Positions 6,366-8,650 of a stretch of DNA of 8,650 bases are shown one piece after another. The notes under the pieces were generated by a model. The model did no database searches. It was not told the DNA's origin and saw only the letters and a program-made list of their open reading frames with translations. Numbering within the stretch: position 1 is the first letter of the stretch; each line of letters begins with the position of its first letter. This DNA is from Acidimicrobiaceae bacterium (lineage in GTDB: Bacteria > Actinomycetota > Acidimicrobiia > Acidimicrobiales > UBA8592), in contig PAZD01000051.1 of NCBI GenBank assembly GCA_002715405.1, forward strand, positions 16,037-24,686, given 5' to 3'. A program made the translations under genes and the position numbers.

Positions 6366-7118
6366 CTAGAGATTCAGCATCCCACCGTCTACTCTGACAA
6401 CTTGCCCTGTCACATAGGAGGCTAATTCAGATGCAAGGAAACAAATAACGTTTGCTATTTCTTCAGGTGTCCCCCATTTTCCTAGCGGAACGCGCTTCAC
6501 AAAGGCCTCCATTACAGTCTGTTCACCTAATTTTTCAAATGTTGGTTCCCACATTTCGGTGAGCACAAGACCCGGAGCTACTGCATTGCATCGAACTCTC
6601 TTGTTGGCCCATTCGTTACTGAGGTTCTTTGTGAGTGTATTAAGACCCCCTTTTGAGGCAGCATACGCACCCTGCGTTCCTCCGGCACCTGCTGCTGCTG
6701 TTGAGGTGACATTCACAACGTTCCCCTGAGTAGCAAATAAATCTTTGGCAAACGCAGAGCACAGCATGAACACCTGTCGAAGATTAACCAGAAGGGTTTC
6801 ATCAATCGCAGCAGCAGTTGCACGATGTGCCGGTTCATTTCTTTCAACCGCAGCATTATTAACAAGAACATCGATGCGTTCGAATTTATCCAACGTACAT
6901 TCCCTAATAACTGATACCGATTCATCATCGCTAAGATCACAATCAATAACAAGAGAATCGTTTGCTAAACCAGAAGCGATTTCATTCAATGTTGACCCAC
7001 TTCTAGAGACGAGAACAACTCTCGCCCCCCCAGCATCTAATGCTCTGACTGTAGCTTCTCCGATGCCTCTACTCGCACCAGTAACAACTGCCACTTTCCC
7101 ATCAAAATCCCAACCCAT
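6366..7118 (-). CDS. Short-chain dehydrogenase/reductase (classical SDR)
   Basis: A 250-residue Rossmann-fold oxidoreductase of the standard classical SDR length. Visible motifs: cofactor-binding TGASRGIG (residues 13-20), D61 in CDLSDD at the adenine-contact position, NNAA (87-90), N112, and the catalytic S139, Y152 and K156 (AYAASK), then the NAVAPG segment and the C-terminal YVTGQVVRVDGG typical of the FabG-like subgroup. R39 after the second strand hints at NADP(H), but this is weak. The frame is open from a GTG at 7145, but the nine extra residues (MQVSCQYGD) are unlike the family. The ATG at 7118, with GGAG two to three bases before it, starts at the usual MGWDFDGKVAVVTG position. Beside two P450s, a role oxidising the alcohol they produce is plausible but inferred. 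A FabG-type ketoreductase role cannot be excluded. Confidence 0.93.
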   Translation of the reverse strand: MGWDFDGKVAVVTGASRGIGEATVRALDAGGARVVLVSRSGSTLNEIASGLANDSLVIDCDLSDDESVSVIRECTLDKFERIDVLVNNAAVERNEPAHRATAAAIDETLLVNLRQVFMLCSAFAKDLFATQGNVVNVTSTAAAGAGGTQGAYAASKGGLNTLTKNLSNEWANKRVRCNAVAPGLVLTEMWEPTFEKLGEQTVMEAFVKRVPLGKWGTPEEIANVICFLASELASYVTGQVVRVDGGMLNL

Positions 7119-7154
7119 ATCTCCATATTGACATGAAACTTGCACCGTAGCTGT

Positions 7155-7164
7155 TAACTAGTTA
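7155..7164. promoter_or_regulatory. Perfect palindrome in the divergent SDR/SnoaL-like promoter region
   Basis: TAACTAGTTA is a perfect 10-bp palindrome inside GTTAACTAGTTAC, about midway in the 73-base gap (7119-7191) between the divergent SDR and SnoaL-like genes. A TANNNT box for the SDR strand (TACGGT, 7149-7144) lies next to it. The place and symmetry suit an operator for a dimeric regulator acting on both directions. No regulator gene is in the window. Confidence 0.4.
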
Positions 7165-7182
7165 CAAATAGGAAATAGACGT

Positions 7183-7186
7183 GGAG
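7183..7186 (+). promoter_or_regulatory. Ribosome binding site of the SnoaL-like gene
   Basis: GGAG five bases before the ATG at 7192 supports that start over the later in-frame ATG at 7216. Confidence 0.5.
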
Positions 7187-7191
7187 TTACT

Positions 7192-7635
7192 ATGGAGAGC
7201 ATCGAAAACGAATACATGCATAAATCATCAATACAGGAACTTCAGGTCATGTATGCAGTTGCTATTGACTCTGGAAATTACGACAAACTTGACGATATCT
7301 TCACTTCGGATGCTGTTGGAATTTATGGTCGCTCCTACAACGGTATTGAAGAAATCAAACAAGCAATGATCGATGGGTGTGACTACCTTACTTCTGTGCA
7401 GCATATTAACGGGAATCATTGGGCTACTATCAACGGGAATACCGCTAGTGCCGGATGCTACCTTCATGTAATTCAGCATTTACTAGACACACCTGGAGGC
7501 GATATACACGAAATGGGAGGTGTCTACTTTGACGAACTTCTCCTTACAGATAGTGGATGGCGCATAGCCAAAAGAGAGATCAAAATTAAATGGTCAAAGG
7601 GCAATACCCTAATTCGTGACAATAAGCCGAGTTAA
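7192..7635 (+). CDS. SnoaL-like / NTF2-like domain protein
   Basis: A 147-residue soluble protein with the layout of the SnoaL-like (NTF2-superfamily) cone fold: helix 1 with SIQELQVMYAVAIDSGNYDKL (residues 12-33), IFTSDAVGIY (36-45), the GIEEIKQAMIDG helix (51-62), the strand VQHINGNHWATING (69-82), and the final strands GVYFDELLLTDSGWRIAKREIKI (110-132). The family includes polyketide cyclases, ketosteroid isomerase, scytalone dehydratase and limonene epoxide hydrolase. D26, D39 and H71 are in places where such proteins often carry pocket residues, but no specific catalytic set can be assigned by eye. It is the first gene of the plus-strand pair, divergent from the SDR/P450 genes and 87 bases before the crotonase. 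It probably acts on an oxygenated intermediate from that group; this is inference. Confidence 0.8.
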   Translation: MESIENEYMHKSSIQELQVMYAVAIDSGNYDKLDDIFTSDAVGIYGRSYNGIEEIKQAMIDGCDYLTSVQHINGNHWATINGNTASAGCYLHVIQHLLDTPGGDIHEMGGVYFDELLLTDSGWRIAKREIKIKWSKGNTLIRDNKPS

Positions 7636-7657
7636 GAATAAATCATCCCCTTATTAC

Positions 7658-7719
7658 TCTAGTTTGAAGCCAAATTAGTGTTGTTCGGTGGCGTTCTAGC
7701 ATTTACCTGCCAAACTAGA
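7658..7719. repeat. Separated inverted repeat upstream of the crotonase gene
   Basis: TCTAGTTTG (7658-7666) and CAAACTAGA (7711-7719) are perfect 9-bp inverted copies with 44 bases between them. They lie in the 87-base gap before the crotonase, the right arm ending three bases before its ATG. Both arms share the AACTAG core of the palindrome at 7155-7164. This could be a pair of regulator sites about five helical turns apart, or a long-loop RNA stem; chance is not excluded. Confidence 0.45.
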
Positions 7720-7722
7720 CTC

Positions 7723-8553
7723 ATGGAAAATAACTTCGACCCAAAGCATTTTGACACAATTACTGTAAGTTTTGACAAGAATGTTGCTTGGGTAACTCTT
7801 AATCGCCCTGAAGTTCTCAATGCATTCAACTTAGAAATGCAAAAAGAGGTTCGGTCAACTTGGCGTGCTTTTCGAGAGATGGATGATGTACATGCTGTCG
7901 TCCTAACAGGTAGCGGCGATAAATCATTTTCCGTTGGGATAGACCGCGATGATGATATGACCGCCCTTCATGACAATGAAAATCTATATGGAACATCTAA
8001 TAACTACATGTACGACGATCCTGGCAATGATCTAGGGCCCAAATCATGTGATTTATGGAAACCTGTAATTTGTGCTGTAAACGGTATATGTTGTGGAGGA
8101 GCGTTTTATTTTCTAGCTGAATGCGACATTATTATTGCATCTGATCATGCAACTTTTTTCGACCCTCACGTCACCTATGGTATGCCAGCAGTCTACGAGC
8201 CCATGAAGATGGCCCAACGCATGCCTCTTGGTGAGATACTAAGAATGACGCTGTTGGGAAACCATGAGAGACTTTCAGCTGATACAGCAAAACGAATAGG
8301 GCTCGTAAGCGAAGTTGTTCCCAAGGGCAATCTTCATGAACGTGCGGCGTGGATCTCAACTGCAATTGCTAGTCAGCCAACAGTTGCAGTTCAGGCAAGT
8401 CTCCGAGCAATCTGGGCCGCAAACGACCTTGGCAGGCTTGATGCCCTCTCTCAAGGTCCATCAATTTTAACCTCGGGGATGTCAAAAAAAGCAATAGCTG
8501 AAGGCCAAATATTATTTGAGTCTGGCGAACGAATTAACTACCAGACTCGGTAA
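7723..8553 (+). CDS. Crotonase-fold (enoyl-CoA hydratase/isomerase family) protein lacking both catalytic glutamates
   Basis: A 276-residue crotonase-superfamily protein: VAWVTLNRPEVLNAFN (residues 21-36), oxyanion-hole loop FSVGID (69-74), second oxyanion segment ICCGGAFYF (122-130), then CDIIIASDHATFFDPHV, the GEILRMTLLG helix and ADTAKRIGLVSEVVP. The CoA-binding and oxyanion features are kept. A gap-free alignment around CDII with rat mitochondrial enoyl-CoA hydratase puts Y129 at Glu144 and H149 at Glu164, so ordinary hydratase chemistry is doubtful. The combination ATFFDPHV is familiar from an uncharacterised actinobacterial crotonase subgroup. An isomerase, hydrolase, lyase or other CoA-ester role is possible. 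The frame is open from a GTG at 7678, but the 15 extra residues are unlike the family; the ATG at 7723 is preferred. It shares little with MenB beyond the fold. It probably belongs with the SnoaL-like gene upstream. Confidence 0.9.
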   Translation: MENNFDPKHFDTITVSFDKNVAWVTLNRPEVLNAFNLEMQKEVRSTWRAFREMDDVHAVVLTGSGDKSFSVGIDRDDDMTALHDNENLYGTSNNYMYDDPGNDLGPKSCDLWKPVICAVNGICCGGAFYFLAECDIIIASDHATFFDPHVTYGMPAVYEPMKMAQRMPLGEILRMTLLGNHERLSADTAKRIGLVSEVVPKGNLHERAAWISTAIASQPTVAVQASLRAIWAANDLGRLDALSQGPSILTSGMSKKAIAEGQILFESGERINYQTR

Positions 8554-8650
8554 CCAATCGAAGTTAATTGTGGGATAAGGCAACTTTCTAGCTACCCTTA
8601 AATTGTGCATAATCTACTCCTCGACCTTCGACTTATTCAGCCGGTGGCCT
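8554..8650. other. Non-coding right end of the window
   Basis: No gene can be supported in these 97 bases. CATAAT at 8608-8613 resembles the -10 boxes upstream of the ABM-like gene and menB and could belong to a plus-strand gene beyond the edge. TAAGG and CCTTA could form only a 5-bp stem, so no convincing terminator of the crotonase is seen. Confidence 0.4.

Noticed and set aside
6745..7131. Plus-strand 128-aa open frame opposite the SDR
   Set aside because: Antisense to the SDR's conserved cofactor and active-site motifs; no domain or ribosome site.
7119..7145. GTG start at 7145 for the SDR
   Set aside because: It adds nine residues atypical for SDRs, and a TANNNT box overlaps it; the ATG at 7118 is better placed.
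8513..8611. Minus-strand 32-codon open frame starting ATG at 8611 with an AGGAG-like site
   Set aside because: It overlaps the end of the crotonase, has no recognisable features, and is short enough to be chance.
1..8650. CRISPR array, tRNA, rRNA, insertion sequence or prophage genes
   Set aside because: No spaced direct repeats, tRNA-like cloverleaf, rRNA segments or transposase/integrase motifs were seen by eye on either strand.

Overview
This window carries nine protein-coding genes. It most likely comes from an AT-rich marine-type actinobacterium, perhaps of the Acidimicrobiia. The clues are an actinobacterial-style MenB, an M23 peptidase with a long coiled coil, class I-type P450s, and start codons placed directly behind -10-like hexamers, as in leaderless transcripts. 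This assignment is inferred; no rRNA or other marker gene is present.

Layout. (1) Bases 1-1142, minus strand: a secreted coiled-coil/M23 (LytM) peptidoglycan hydrolase, cut off by the left window edge just before its last zinc ligand. (2) Bases 1239-3709, plus strand: an isopenicillin-N-synthase-like 2-oxoglutarate/Fe(II) oxygenase, a small ABM-type (dimeric alpha/beta barrel) protein, and menB (1,4-dihydroxy-2-naphthoyl-CoA synthase of menaquinone synthesis). Each appears to have its own promoter-like sequence. (3) Bases 3726-7118, minus strand: an SDR oxidoreductase followed by two different cytochrome P450s, transcribed SDR -> P450 (430 aa) -> P450 (418 aa). (4) Bases 7192-8553, plus strand and divergent from the SDR: a SnoaL/NTF2-like protein and a crotonase-fold protein that lacks both catalytic glutamates of classical enoyl-CoA hydratase. 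Bases 8554-8650 hold no gene that I can support.

Working together. The 3.7-8.6 kb block looks like an oxidative module. Two P450s could hydroxylate a hydrophobic substrate, the SDR could oxidise the resulting alcohol, and the SnoaL-like protein and the divergent crotonase could process a ring, hydroxyl or CoA-thioester intermediate. No ferredoxin, ferredoxin reductase, acyl-CoA ligase, thiolase or regulator is in the window, so substrate and direction (catabolic or biosynthetic) are unknown. MenB and the M23 hydrolase are housekeeping functions flanking accessory enzymes.

Most worth checking: the glutamate-less crotonase; the unlike P450 pair, one with an altered heme loop; palindromic AACTAG-type sites in the two non-coding gaps around the SnoaL gene; and an exact 14-bp tandem duplication at the menB/P450 junction that supplies both genes' stop codons.
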